Numbered from the stretch's first letter, positions 1 through 9,753 are shown. The stretch is DNA of 64,000 nt from Granulicella sapmiensis (GCA_026225395.1 JAMFSR010000012.1:1-64000), one strand, 5' to 3'. Numbers and translations are program-made. Notes: generated by a model not told the origin, from the sequence alone.

Positions 1-1285
1 CACTCTTAGACGCGTTTTCAATCTGCGCGGGCCCGGCGAACAAGTTGCCTGTGATCACAGCTCGTTCGACGTTGGCACCAAGAACGATGTGCCTGAGCGG
101 TTTACGGAACTCGCATCCGCTCACCACCACGCTTCCCGAGTTGACCTGAAGCGCCGGACGGTCCTTCTGTTTGCCTCCCCATTGCACAAACGTGCAGTCA
201 TTGAAGCCCACCGTGCCATATCCATCAATCTTCGCAATCTGATTGCAGGGTCCCCAGAAGGCGCTGTTGCTTAGTCGCACCACACCCACATTCGCCTCAG
301 ATACCTCGATCATCGTGGGATCGTCCCCTTGAAACGATGTAAACTCACCGTTCGTAATGAGCAGACCAAACTCCGCAGCTTGCTCCACCAACACCGCGCG
401 GTTGCAATCGTCAGCGCCGATGCCGAGAAAGTTCCCATTACATCCGCCTGTAGAGGTTTGGACAAAACGATATCCAACACGGTAAGCAAAGCAAAATGTA
501 TTGAGAACGTATTCCCAATCGGCACGCCCGAAGATAAAAGCCTCCGCGTGGGTCATCTGCCAATTCAATAGCTTGCGATCCGAGCTCCACCAGGGGTTGA
601 AGTGTACATTCTCGATTCGCCCAATGTCGTAAATTGCGTCAACCCAGATGCCTCGCCTTAGTGGCTGGCCCGTGATATTCCGAATGTTGTGGCGCTCATT
701 CTGGCTCGCATCGATACCCTGATAAGGGTTTAATAATTCCACATCGAAAACGGCCGGGTTCTTACCCCTCATCGCAATCGTCCATGGATAAGGCTCAGGC
801 TCATTGTCAGCGATCTGCTCCGGATAGTAGATCGTGAGCCCGCATACGGAACTGTTCGTATTCAGAGTGAGAAAGGCAGTTCCCTGTTCATTGCCGCGTC
901 CTGCCGTCACAAAGAATGCAGTACCATCTTCACCAGGTTTCGGCTGCCCATGGTCGCGAAGCCCGGTATGCGAAGGAACGCATGCGAACGACCCTCGTAA
1001 GATAACCCCAACCGGCACGTTCAGCGTTCCCTTGAAGAGGTAACGCCCCGGGGGTGCATAGACAGTTCCGCCCCCCTGAGCACCAGCCGCATCCAGGGCT
1101 CGCTGAAAGGAGACGGTGTCGTCCGCCGTCGCATCTCCAACAGCTCCGTGATTCTTCACATCAATGATAAGCGAGGTGCCGGCACCCCGGGACTGCGCAG
1201 CAAGAGGCAACTCCATCAACGCGGCGGCGCCGGCAGCTGTTCCCATCAACAACAGATCTCTGCGTGAACGTGGATTCGACATCAT
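1..1285 (-). CDS. Pectate-lyase-superfamily (right-handed beta-helix) secreted protein, 3' end cut off by window edge
   Basis: The reading frame runs from an ATG at 1285 through base 1 without a stop, so only the first 428 residues are seen. The N terminus carries a Tat signal (SRRDLLLMGTAAG, about residues 7-19) and an alanine-rich hydrophobic stretch. It then shows the typical start of a pectate-lyase/GH28-like beta-helix: DVKNHGAVGD at about residues 42-51, then DDTVSFQRALDAA. The substrate cannot be told; proteins of this fold act on pectin or other plant and microbial polysaccharides outside the cytoplasm. GAGGA lies 6 bases before the ATG at 1285 (a second ATG follows at 1282). The gene starts 42 bases after the stop of the DUF5703 glycosidase on the same strand, so the two probably form an operon. 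Confidence 0.8.
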   Translation of the reverse strand, partial: MMSNPRSRRDLLLMGTAAGAAALMELPLAAQSRGAGTSLIIDVKNHGAVGDATADDTVSFQRALDAAGAQGGGTVYAPPGRYLFKGTLNVPVGVILRGSFACVPSHTGLRDHGQPKPGEDGTAFFVTAGRGNEQGTAFLTLNTNSSVCGLTIYYPEQIADNEPEPYPWTIAMRGKNPAVFDVELLNPYQGIDASQNERHNIRNITGQPLRRGIWVDAIYDIGRIENVHFNPWWSSDRKLLNWQMTHAEAFIFGRADWEYVLNTFCFAYRVGYRFVQTSTGGCNGNFLGIGADDCNRAVLVEQAAEFGLLITNGEFTSFQGDDPTMIEVSEANVGVVRLSNSAFWGPCNQIAKIDGYGTVGFNDCTFVQWGGKQKDRPALQVNSGSVVVSGCEFRKPLRHIVLGANVERAVITGNLFAGPAQIENASKS

Positions 1286-1327
1286 CTTTATTCCTCAGCA
1301 CTTCGGCTATATATACGCTTATGTTGT

Positions 1328-3580
1328 CTACGGTTGCCCAACTGAATCCGCTGTTCGTACGATCGCTCCCAGCAGCTCTCTTGACAGTTGATTGACCTCG
1401 GCTAGGCCGTTGTTCCTACCGGTAATCTTGACGTCAGATTTGCGTGTCTCGGGTGTCACTTTGAGATTGACCAACTTACCTGTGACAACACGTCCTTCGA
1501 TAGTCGTCTCATACGGCGCATGCAGTTTGAACTTCGCATTCCAGTCCCTTGGCCAAGCCGGTAACAGCGTGATCTGCCGGCCATTGATCTGCATCAACAT
1601 CTCCTGCAGACCATTCTCGCCGTTACCCCCGTTGTCCTCATCCGGCATATAATCGTGCCCACGCTCCCAGAACGCAGGAAACTTCAGCCGCGGATCCTTG
1701 CGTGTGAGATCGAAAGTGACATCCTTCTGAGCCTCATCGGTGAGCCCCAACATCGCCGCCTGGATCGGGTCCTGTACCCAACACCCTGTTGTCTTAATCT
1801 TCCGAGCCTTCCAGGTATTAAGCGCCACATTGAGGTCCGGCTGCTCCAATCCATACAGGCGAAACGGATAGACAGCGTAAAGCTCGGGGTTCTCGCTGTT
1901 TCCATTCTTCATCGTCTGCTCTCCTTCATAGGGCAGAAGCACTTTTTCACCCTTCACCATGGCTTGCGGAAGCTTCGGCAACTCTCTCAGAAGCTTCTTC
2001 CAATCGTTGCGCGTCGCATCATCCACCATCCCGTCGGGCAGAGCAAGCAGCCGGGGAATAATCGCGCGCATCCCCGCAATATCGGGCGCCGGATTGTGCG
2101 CCATCCAGTACATCTCGATCGCATTATCAGGATCGAGAACCAATTTTCCCTGAGCATCATGAGGAAAGTGCTGTTCGAAGAATGTAAGCCCTGCTGTAGC
2201 GACCGGCACAAGGGTCTCCCGAACAAAGGTCTTATCGCCGGTGTAGTCGTAATAATCCAGCATCATCATGCTGAGTTCGAGTACCGGCGTGAAGTAGTAG
2301 TCGGTGAACTTGCCGACAGGCTTGAGCTTCAGGTTCTGGACCGTCGCATAGAAAGCCGCCGTCTCAGCGATATACGATCCGTTGTGTCCGTAAAATTTCG
2401 TGACAGACGGAGCATTCTGCTTAATCTCCTGGGCATACATCTTGAACAACGGCTGCATCTCGTCGAAATCACCGGCCATCAGGCGCGGCCAGTACATCGC
2501 ACGCGTGTTCTGAAACCAATATTGCCCACCCCACGCTCGATAGTTGGCGCTTACTGAACGCGGTGAATTTTTAGTATTCGAATTGTCGGCAGGGTTATCG
2601 ACAACAAACAGAGAGCCGTTGAACTTGATCGGGTAATTACCGCGCCCCGCACATGCGGTCACGAAGCGCTGCAGAATATAGCCGCGCGTCACCTCCGTCG
2701 CTTCCGCGCCCCCGCTCAGGAAGATCCAACTCCGTCCCCAGAATTGGTTCCACCACTCTACATGGGCATCGAAGGCCTTCTTCAACGTCACTGTGTCTGT
2801 CTCGGCTGCAGCCTTTTCTACCTGTAATAGCCAGTCGTTCGTGTCCGGTTCTGATGCCGAAAACGGATAAATCGATAGAACTTGCGAGGTCCTTGCATCA
2901 GCCGATTCCAAGGTCACCGCGTTCGTGTTCACCAGACCGTCACCCTTCATCACTGCGCCGACGGTCCAGTTCAAGACCCCCGGATCCGAACCAGCGCCAT
3001 TGCGGTGAAACCACGCCACCTGGTCCTTCTGGCCCTGCAAGACCGTTGGAAGGGCGATCTTATCGGCTTCGGTGTACCACGGCGTGAGTTCGGCCTTCAT
3101 CTTCAAGGGCTGATCGCTATGGATCTCGATATGGATCACCGAACGATTCGCATCCACCCACACGCGCAGCAATGTCTTCGCCTCCGTAACCTCAATCTCA
3201 GCCTCATGCAGCTTGAGCGTCTGCACCAGTGACTTTCCCGCCACATAAGGGTTCGGCGAAAGCGAGACGCGCACCATCCCAACCTTCATCAACCCCGTCT
3301 CAGCACGGGGATGTTCACTCCACGCGTCCGTCTTTCCTATATAGAAGAGGAGGTCTCCATTGGGCTCCGTCCACACATTGAGGCCAATCTCTCCATTGCC
3401 GAGGGGCATGGAATCGGCGGATCCTTTCCCCGGCTCATTCCAGACGACGTCATACGAAGACAACTGTTTTACAAAGTCTGCCTTCGACGTTTGTGTTTGC
3501 GCTGCGCGTGGACACACCGCCAGAATCGCAGCTACACAGCACGAGACCGAAAGCTTCCAAAATGTCTTCGAACCAATCAT
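1328..3580 (-). CDS. Secreted DUF5703 / six-hairpin glycosidase-like protein
   Basis: A 750-residue protein with an N-terminal signal peptide (hydrophobic residues about 8-27, ending near AAQTQT). Residues about 40-300 match the DUF5703 N-terminal domain (MPLGNGEIGLNVW, then FYIGKTDAWSE). The remainder looks like an alpha/alpha six-hairpin catalytic barrel as in the GH65/GH95 clan: RAMYWPRLMAGDFDEM, and EMYWMAHNPAPDI in the C-terminal half. Such proteins are predicted to hydrolyse alpha-linked plant sugars such as fucosides, but no experiment fixes the substrate of this family. A GGGGAGG ribosome binding site lies about 11 bases before the ATG. The gene is divergent from the GH43 gene at 3749 and shares a 168-bp control region with it that contains an operator-like palindrome. 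It is followed on the same strand by the pectate-lyase-like gene. Confidence 0.85.
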   Translation of the reverse strand: MIGSKTFWKLSVSCCVAAILAVCPRAAQTQTSKADFVKQLSSYDVVWNEPGKGSADSMPLGNGEIGLNVWTEPNGDLLFYIGKTDAWSEHPRAETGLMKVGMVRVSLSPNPYVAGKSLVQTLKLHEAEIEVTEAKTLLRVWVDANRSVIHIEIHSDQPLKMKAELTPWYTEADKIALPTVLQGQKDQVAWFHRNGAGSDPGVLNWTVGAVMKGDGLVNTNAVTLESADARTSQVLSIYPFSASEPDTNDWLLQVEKAAAETDTVTLKKAFDAHVEWWNQFWGRSWIFLSGGAEATEVTRGYILQRFVTACAGRGNYPIKFNGSLFVVDNPADNSNTKNSPRSVSANYRAWGGQYWFQNTRAMYWPRLMAGDFDEMQPLFKMYAQEIKQNAPSVTKFYGHNGSYIAETAAFYATVQNLKLKPVGKFTDYYFTPVLELSMMMLDYYDYTGDKTFVRETLVPVATAGLTFFEQHFPHDAQGKLVLDPDNAIEMYWMAHNPAPDIAGMRAIIPRLLALPDGMVDDATRNDWKKLLRELPKLPQAMVKGEKVLLPYEGEQTMKNGNSENPELYAVYPFRLYGLEQPDLNVALNTWKARKIKTTGCWVQDPIQAAMLGLTDEAQKDVTFDLTRKDPRLKFPAFWERGHDYMPDEDNGGNGENGLQEMLMQINGRQITLLPAWPRDWNAKFKLHAPYETTIEGRVVTGKLVNLKVTPETRKSDVKITGRNNGLAEVNQLSRELLGAIVRTADSVGQP

Positions 3581-3711
3581 GATTGCGCCATCCTCCCCGG
3601 TTCGAACCTACGCTACAGTTGTGTGCGGGGAGCCCCGCAGAGTGCAACGAAACCAGGTATCAGCTACCTGTCCGGTTACCAGCACCCGAAGAAAACTACG
3701 TCACTGAGTAT

Positions 3712-3727
3712 ATGGTTGCGATACCAT
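3712..3727. promoter_or_regulatory. LacI-type operator-like palindrome, GH43/DUF5703 divergent promoter
   Basis: ATGGTTGCGATACCAT is an imperfect 16-bp inverted repeat with ATGGT/ACCAT arms and a central CG, the layout of LacI-family operators. It lies 22 bases upstream of the GH43 start and 132 bases upstream of the DUF5703 gene start on the other strand. Read on the minus strand it begins ATGGTATCG, the same half-site seen at 9325 and (reversed) at 9630. The binding protein is not in the window. Confidence 0.5.
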
Positions 3728-3748
3728 TACCGTCTAGGAGAAACTGAC

Positions 3749-5482
3749 ATGATGACCTCACCTCGGCGAGAGTTTAGGACCGCTGCTTCAGCTTTACTCT
3801 TTTGCGTTGCGTCAGGTTGCGCCATAGCTCAATCCCCTAATGGTTTCGCTCGCCATAATACCTACTGCAACCCAATGAATCTTCCGTACCGGTTTCGTCT
3901 CGAGACACCGAGCCGGCGCGAAGCGGCGGATCCGACCTTAGTTGTCTTCCACAACGAATACTGGCTCTTCCCATCGAAATCGGGTGGCTACTGGCACTCC
4001 AAAGACCTGCTGCAATGGAGCTTCGTGAAGTCGGCCGACTACGACGTTGAAGACTATGCCCCAACCGCAATCGTCATAAAAAACCGAATCTATCTAACTA
4101 CCGGAAGCTCTCACAAGCTATATGTCACCGACGACCCGGCCCAGGGGAAATGGTCCGAAGCAGCCGATTTCGGAAGGTCTTACGGCGATCCCGATTTATT
4201 CCTCGACGACGACCATAAGGTCTACATGTACTACGGCGTCTCCAGCAAAGAGTCACTGCATGTGGCTGAGTTGGATCCCGATCATGGCTTCCAGGTAAAA
4301 AACACGGCGGATATACCATCCAGCCGTGATCCCCACAATCGAGGCTGGGAAGTTCCTGGCGATGAGAACGAACAAGTGAAGAAAGAACCGTATATCGAAG
4401 GATCGTGGGTCAATAAGCACGACGGAAAATACTTCCTCCAGTACGCCTCTCCAGGAACACAATTCAAGACCTACGGCGACGGAGTTCTCGTCGCAAAAGA
4501 CCCAATGGGCCCATTTGTTTACGCGACAAACAGCCCATTCTCCTTCAAGCCGACAGGATTCATTACAGGCGCCGGACATAGCAGTACCACCTTTGGACTA
4601 GATGGCCGACTCTGGCACGTCGCAACGATGACCATCTCAGTACGTCACATGTTCGAGCGCCGGCTGGGATTATTTCCAGCATCGTTCACCGCGAATGGCG
4701 AGTTGGTCACCGATACCTATCTTGGAGACTATCCTCACTTCATTTCCGGCGATCGCGGTTTGGTAGGCTGGATGTTACTGTCTCGCAAAAAACCCGTCAC
4801 AGCATCTTCCGTCCTCGAAGGACACGAAGCAGAGAAAGCTGTGGACGAAGACGTGCGAACATGGTGGTCCGCGAAGACGCCCAATCTAGGAGAATGGCTG
4901 AAGGTCGATCTCGGCGCGCCCAAAGCAGTTCAAGCAATTCAAGTAAATTTTGCAGATGAAGGCAGCACCACCCTTGGCCGTTCCACCGAAGGATACCGCT
5001 ATGTGCTCGAGTCATCCGAAGACAATGTGAGGTGGACGCCGCTGATCGACAAGAGTAAGCGCGGCGAAGATGCCCCTCACGACTACATAGTCCTTCCTCG
5101 CGCTCATCGCGCACGGTTTATTCGCATCCGCAATGTGTACTCGCCCAACGGGGCAAACTTCTCCATCAGCGATTTGCGCGTGTTTGGGACTGGAGATGGC
5201 AGACCGCCAGCGCAGCCGCTGCAGCCCCGCGCAAGCGTCGATCCCGCGGATGGCCGCCACGCCACAATCGACTGGCAGCCAGTTGCCGGTTCCGAGTTTT
5301 ACATCGTCCGGCTAGGCACATCCCCGAAAAACCTCTCAGAAAATTATCAAGTCTATGATGGTGCTACTTCACTGGATATCCGCAGCCTAAATCGAAATGT
5401 CACCTACTACGTCACCGTAGATGCCATCAATGAGAACGGCGTGACCCACGGAACCGCAATCGCGACTCTTTTCAAGCAGTAA
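3749..5482 (+). CDS. Secreted GH43-type glycosidase with discoidin and Fn3-like domains
   Basis: The start chosen is the ATG at 3749, which has AGGAG at 3736-3740 and opens a clear signal peptide (ALLFCVASGCAIAQS). The open frame extends further upstream but overlaps the divergent gene. The product is 577 residues. Residues about 40-330 form a five-bladed propeller of GH43 type: candidate catalytic acidic residues sit in EAADPTLVV, in GDPDLFLDDD and in KKEPYIEGSW. Residues about 345-470 are an F5/8 type C (discoidin, CBM32-like) domain (DEDVRTWWSAK, GEWLKVDLG, ARFIRIRN). The last 90 residues resemble fibronectin type III (YYVTVDAINENG). GH43 enzymes cleave arabinosides or xylosides of hemicellulose or pectin, which fits its place opposite the DUF5703 and pectate-lyase-like genes. 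The exact substrate is open. Confidence 0.85.
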   Translation: MMTSPRREFRTAASALLFCVASGCAIAQSPNGFARHNTYCNPMNLPYRFRLETPSRREAADPTLVVFHNEYWLFPSKSGGYWHSKDLLQWSFVKSADYDVEDYAPTAIVIKNRIYLTTGSSHKLYVTDDPAQGKWSEAADFGRSYGDPDLFLDDDHKVYMYYGVSSKESLHVAELDPDHGFQVKNTADIPSSRDPHNRGWEVPGDENEQVKKEPYIEGSWVNKHDGKYFLQYASPGTQFKTYGDGVLVAKDPMGPFVYATNSPFSFKPTGFITGAGHSSTTFGLDGRLWHVATMTISVRHMFERRLGLFPASFTANGELVTDTYLGDYPHFISGDRGLVGWMLLSRKKPVTASSVLEGHEAEKAVDEDVRTWWSAKTPNLGEWLKVDLGAPKAVQAIQVNFADEGSTTLGRSTEGYRYVLESSEDNVRWTPLIDKSKRGEDAPHDYIVLPRAHRARFIRIRNVYSPNGANFSISDLRVFGTGDGRPPAQPLQPRASVDPADGRHATIDWQPVAGSEFYIVRLGTSPKNLSENYQVYDGATSLDIRSLNRNVTYYVTVDAINENGVTHGTAIATLFKQ

Positions 5483-5548
5483 CTGCACATTCGTTTTCAT
5501 CCATCGTGAGCGAGCACTGCGTTACTCCCAGGAGCAACCGAAGCAAGA

Positions 5549-8500
5549 CTATGGTGCTGGATCATTCAGGACAACGCGATTTCCTGCACTTCCCACCGAC
5601 CACTCTTTAGGAGTACTCCAGCGCACAACCCCAGCGGAGCCAAACAATGAGACAGCTCGCAGCAGGGGCGACTGAACAGTCGCATTCGACACGATCTTGA
5701 CGCGCAGGCGCACTTGACCACCCGCCTTCAATGCCTTTAGCGCATAGCTTTCGGAACCAGGCTTGAGAGTCAGAGTTTGACTTCCAAGGACCATTCCCTT
5801 GCTATCTCCCACATCGATAGTGAGCGACAGACTACCACCCTCCGGGATAACCGCAGATGAGCTTAGGTGGTCCAGCACTCCTGTATAGCCCTGCCAACCA
5901 GACACATACTCGCCATCATGAAGCGCATCGAATCCATTTTGCACAAGAACCTGAACCAGCTTCGGCACTAGAGCGCTTTCGGTGACAGCAATATCATCCA
6001 TCGCGAACTCTCCATGCTGCAACGCGGGAGCATCGCCAATGGTCTCAAGAGGACCCGCATAAGGCTCGAGTTCAACCGCCCGGTCCTGACTCCCATTCAG
6101 ATACAGAAAGGCTTTACGCAATGACGCGTCATAGACGTAAGTAACATTTACCCAGTTCCCGAGCGGAACAGGCTTGCTGCCTATAGCCGACCTGCCCTGA
6201 AACCCAAGGAACAGCTTGCCATCGTGCAAGCCCGCACTCAACACCGTGCCGGTATTGTCTTGATCCGCTCCCATGGGAGCGCGTCCACCAAACAACGCGA
6301 GATTTCCACCGTTGCCAAGCTTATCGATCTTTATCCACGCAGACAGCGTGAAAGACTTCCTGTACAGCTGCACGTTGCCTGCGTCGATCGAGGATGAAGA
6401 TGCTGGACGGAGCCCCGATCCTTCCTTGCCCTTTACCCATTCAGGCGAACCCTTCAGTGCCAGTTCCTCTCCATTGATCTCGTTCTTTACAACCGCGCCC
6501 TTGCCTTCATCCAGCTTAAGGTCGAGAACCGGGTTCAGCAGTGCAAGACTTATACCGCCCGGAACCTGAATCAGTTGCTCAGGCATGTTGCCCAGTTGCA
6601 CATGATGCAGGCCGCCTTCTGAGAATGCGTGGCTAAGCATGACCTTCCTGCCTTCGCCTGACTGCAGGCTCAACTGCTGTGGCTCACCTTCCGGTTGGCC
6701 GTCGATCTTCAACACGAATGTTCCGTCATACGGCAGGCTACCCACATTATGGGCATCGGCAGTGACCTGTAGGTTTGCATTCTCATCCACACTGAGGTGC
6801 TCATTCTTGAACTCCAGCCGGGCCGGCGATTCGACGACCACGAGCGGTGCGGAGACCATCTGGTTTCCTCCGATCAAAGCAAGCTGGCCACTCTTGTACA
6901 CCGCTACATGAAATACATGAGACTTCTCTTCGCCAGGCTTTAGCTCGAAGCTCCAGGATCCGAGCGCAACACTGTCATAGAGTTTCGCTTCGGCAACATC
7001 GGTCAGATTTCCATCGTTTTTGACCACAACCGCGGCTGCAAACTCCTGTCCAATCTCCGGCTTTTCCGGCGCCTGCAACTTATAGGAAAAGTGCGCGCTA
7101 TACGCCTTCGGTTCATTGAACTCGCTAGTGATTCCTTCCGCCGGATCAAAGAAGCCGATCTTCGCCTTACGCTCGTCCGTGACGTTCGTCTGCACATCCG
7201 GACTGACATTGCCTACATGAATGCGAAACGTCCCAGGCTCGACACGCCGCACCATGTCCTCATCCAGCACTGACAGCTGATAAGGAGTGAGTTCGAACTT
7301 GACCGTCCCTGCTTCACCCGCCTTGAGCGGCAGCCTCTGCATCCCTTTCAGCTCAATAACAGGCGTACTGACTGAAGCCACTTTGTCGGTCACATAAAGT
7401 TGAGCAACCACATCGCCATCCCGCGTTCCCGCGTTCTGCACATCGGCCATCACGGTAACGAAGCCGGGATCGCCCGCCTTCGGCAGGATGCGGAGATTCG
7501 AGTAAACAAAATGTGTGTAGCTCAGCCCAAACCCGAATCGGTACTGTGGCGTGAACGGCATGTCATAGTAGCTATAACGTCGGCCGGACGGATGATAATC
7601 ATAGTTCAGCGGAAGTTGCGCCGGGCTTCTTGGCCAGGTAATCGGGAGATGCCCCGAAGGATTCTTATCTCCAAAAAGCAGCTCAGCCGTAGCGTTCCCA
7701 CCATCTTCACCCGGGTACCACGTTACCAGGATGCCCGGAAGATGCTCGGCCTCCCACGCAAGCGTGAATGGCTTTCCATTGACGATCACCAACACCACAG
7801 GAGTTCCCGTAGCATAAATCGCCTTGATCAAATCGCGCTGGGCGCCCGGAAACTCCAGCGTAGCACCATCTATGTTCTCTCCGGTAGTTGATTCTCCTCC
7901 GCCGTTGCGGGAATTATCGCCCACGACGACCACAGCAACATTGGCCTTCTTCGCCGCATCCACAGCTTCTGCGAACTTGCTCGTATCAGTAGAAGCCGGC
8001 GTAGCCAGCCCCGGTGCATAGAGAACGTTTGTGCCCGCCCCCGCATGAGAGCGAATCCCTTGCAGCACCGTGACGCACTGCCCCGGCGATAGCTTCGGGG
8101 AGTAGTCGCCCGTCTGCCCAACATCCGCATCCGGTCCAATCACCGCGATGGTTTTCAGATCGTGCCTCAAAGGAAGCACATGTTCGTTGCGTAGCAGCAC
8201 AGCGCCTTCGGTCTCCACCTTGTTCGCCAGGGCTCGCGACGCGGTCGTGTCGTACTCAGGCAATTTGTCCCAGATCATCTTGCCCGAAGTCGGATGATCG
8301 AAGAGCCCCAGCTTGAACTTGGTGCGCAACGTCGGACGCGCCACATCGTCAAGCTCCGCTTCGCTCACAAGCCCGTCGTGGACTGCTTGCAACATCGCGG
8401 TTTTGTACATCGCGCCGCATTCCATATTGACGTCGGCAGCCGCTGCCAGAACGACTGCTTCCTCTGGCGTCCGCACAATCGCATGTTTGGTAATAAAGTG

Positions 8501-9268
8501 CTCAGGCCCACCGCAGTCGGAAACTACCATGCCGTCGAAGCCCCACTCTTGCCGTAGAATATGCTGCAGCAACGGTATCGAAGCATTATCGGGGACACCG
8601 TCCCACAAACTGTAGGCGGCCATCACTCCACCGGCATGCGCTTCCTCGACGGCCGCTCTATATGGAGGCAGAAAAATCTCCCTCATGGTGCGATCGGACA
8701 AGCCATAATCCTGGCTGTCGCGGCCGCCGACAGGCCCTCCATGGCCCGCAAAATGCTTCGGAACAGCGATCATGCCGAGGCTCTGAAAGCCCTCGATCCA
8801 AGCAACCCCCATCCGGCTCACAAGATACGGCGACTCGCCATAGGTTTCTTCCGTGCGACCCCAACGCACGTCTCGTACAACATCGAGAACCGGGGACCAC
8901 GAAGCCCGCAGATTTGCGGCCTTCGATTCAACAGCGGTTTGCTTGCCGACTTCGCCGATTAACGTAGGGTCGAAGGTCGAAGCCATTGCGATCGACTGCG
9001 GGAATATCGTGGCGCCTGTGGAATACGATTGGCTATGAAGTCCCTCGGTTTTGAGCAGCGGTGGCACACCGAGGCGCGATATACCTTGCGATCCCCAGGA
9101 ATCCCAGATTTGCGAAATCTTTTCCTCTGTCGTCATGCGCGGCAGGAGATCGTCGATCCGTTGCTCTATCCCAAGGGTTGAATCGAGATACTTAGCTTTC
9201 TCCTGTGCAGGAGAGCTGACGCCCAGAATCGCCAGAAGACAAAATCCGACAAATCCACTAATTTTCAT
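5549..9268 (-). CDS. Large secreted GH3 beta-glycosidase with Fn3-like, CARDB-like and LamG domains
   Basis: A 1239-residue protein, far longer than the usual 750-850 of GH3 enzymes. A signal peptide (residues 1-21, ending PAQ) precedes the GH3 N domain (LGVPPLLKTEGLHSQ; PKHFAGHGGPVGGRD). The likely nucleophile aspartate is in FDGMVVSDCGG at about residue 250. The GH3 C domain (AVIGPDADVGQTGDYS) and the Fn3-like domain (about 590-690) follow. After this come two Ig/CARDB-like segments (about 725-905), a LamG/concanavalin-like domain (about 915-1075, SFTLSAWIKID) and a further beta-rich tail. It probably hydrolyses beta-linked gluco- or xylo-oligosaccharides in the periplasm or at the surface. 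AGGTG precedes the ATG. The gene is divergent from the ThuA operon across a 485-bp control region with two operator-like sites. Confidence 0.9.
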   Translation of the reverse strand: MKISGFVGFCLLAILGVSSPAQEKAKYLDSTLGIEQRIDDLLPRMTTEEKISQIWDSWGSQGISRLGVPPLLKTEGLHSQSYSTGATIFPQSIAMASTFDPTLIGEVGKQTAVESKAANLRASWSPVLDVVRDVRWGRTEETYGESPYLVSRMGVAWIEGFQSLGMIAVPKHFAGHGGPVGGRDSQDYGLSDRTMREIFLPPYRAAVEEAHAGGVMAAYSLWDGVPDNASIPLLQHILRQEWGFDGMVVSDCGGPEHFITKHAIVRTPEEAVVLAAAADVNMECGAMYKTAMLQAVHDGLVSEAELDDVARPTLRTKFKLGLFDHPTSGKMIWDKLPEYDTTASRALANKVETEGAVLLRNEHVLPLRHDLKTIAVIGPDADVGQTGDYSPKLSPGQCVTVLQGIRSHAGAGTNVLYAPGLATPASTDTSKFAEAVDAAKKANVAVVVVGDNSRNGGGESTTGENIDGATLEFPGAQRDLIKAIYATGTPVVLVIVNGKPFTLAWEAEHLPGILVTWYPGEDGGNATAELLFGDKNPSGHLPITWPRSPAQLPLNYDYHPSGRRYSYYDMPFTPQYRFGFGLSYTHFVYSNLRILPKAGDPGFVTVMADVQNAGTRDGDVVAQLYVTDKVASVSTPVIELKGMQRLPLKAGEAGTVKFELTPYQLSVLDEDMVRRVEPGTFRIHVGNVSPDVQTNVTDERKAKIGFFDPAEGITSEFNEPKAYSAHFSYKLQAPEKPEIGQEFAAAVVVKNDGNLTDVAEAKLYDSVALGSWSFELKPGEEKSHVFHVAVYKSGQLALIGGNQMVSAPLVVVESPARLEFKNEHLSVDENANLQVTADAHNVGSLPYDGTFVLKIDGQPEGEPQQLSLQSGEGRKVMLSHAFSEGGLHHVQLGNMPEQLIQVPGGISLALLNPVLDLKLDEGKGAVVKNEINGEELALKGSPEWVKGKEGSGLRPASSSSIDAGNVQLYRKSFTLSAWIKIDKLGNGGNLALFGGRAPMGADQDNTGTVLSAGLHDGKLFLGFQGRSAIGSKPVPLGNWVNVTYVYDASLRKAFLYLNGSQDRAVELEPYAGPLETIGDAPALQHGEFAMDDIAVTESALVPKLVQVLVQNGFDALHDGEYVSGWQGYTGVLDHLSSSAVIPEGGSLSLTIDVGDSKGMVLGSQTLTLKPGSESYALKALKAGGQVRLRVKIVSNATVQSPLLRAVSLFGSAGVVRWSTPKEWSVGSAGNRVVLNDPAP

Positions 9269-9324
9269 CTAAACACCTATCTAACGTGACCAAAACGTCA
9301 TACGCAACTTCAATCATTTCGCTT

Positions 9325-9340
9325 ATGGTATCGCTGTCAT
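9325..9340. promoter_or_regulatory. LacI-type operator-like site upstream of the GH3 gene
   Basis: ATGGTATCGCTGTCAT. It differs at a single position from the reverse complement of the site at 9630 (ATGGTATCGATGTCAT) and shares ATGGTATCG with the reverse complement of the site at 3712. It sits 57 bases before the GH3 start codon on the minus strand. The assignment rests on this conservation and on the ATGG...CAT dyad. Confidence 0.5.
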
Positions 9341-9629
9341 GAAAGTTCTGCTATACGTTACGAGTCGTCTTATCCCACTGTCAAGCGACATCCCCATCCT
9401 CCACAAAGCATCTCGTGCAGCTGCAGTCACTATGCACAAACAGCATTTGCCTTAGTGGACCACAGTATCTTCCCATTTCAACGCAGGTCTTTCTTCTAAA
9501 ATAATGCGTTAAAGCTGATTTAGAGCCTAGGATGCCTCACGATAGTTCCGCCACATACCTTGTACAACTGCTGGCACCGTTGCTCTTGACAGACATATTG
9601 CGACGAAGGTATACATTCTTCGATCGTAT

Positions 9630-9645
9630 ATGACATCGATACCAT
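9630..9645. promoter_or_regulatory. LacI-type operator-like site upstream of the ThuA operon
   Basis: ATGACATCGATACCAT, with a perfect central ATCGAT and an intact right arm (ATACCAT). It lies 109 bases upstream of the ThuA start. It is almost the exact reverse complement of the site at 9325, so the two could be bound by one regulator, possibly with looping. Confidence 0.5.
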
Positions 9646-9753
9646 ATACGGATTCTCTAGACATGAGCGGCGAATTCAAGATAGTGTGTATGACGACTGT
9701 CCCTTGTGATTCGGAGCTCAACTTCCTTTAGTTCTTCCGAAAGAGTGATCTTG

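Larger units (their letters stand above)
9269..9753. other. Divergent control region between the GH3 gene and the ThuA/Gfo operon
   Basis: 485 bases without a convincing gene. It is AT-richer than its surroundings and carries two copies of a LacI-type operator-like motif (9325-9340 and 9630-9645). One copy lies 57 bases upstream of the GH3 start and the other 109 bases upstream of the ThuA start. I see no RNA gene or clear terminator in it. Short open frames here have no ribosome binding site or recognisable sequence. Confidence 0.6.

Noticed and set aside
1655..2557. A 300-codon plus-strand frame opposite the DUF5703 glycosidase gene
   Set aside because: No ribosome binding site or family resemblance; the minus strand has a clear gene with signal peptide and domain motifs.
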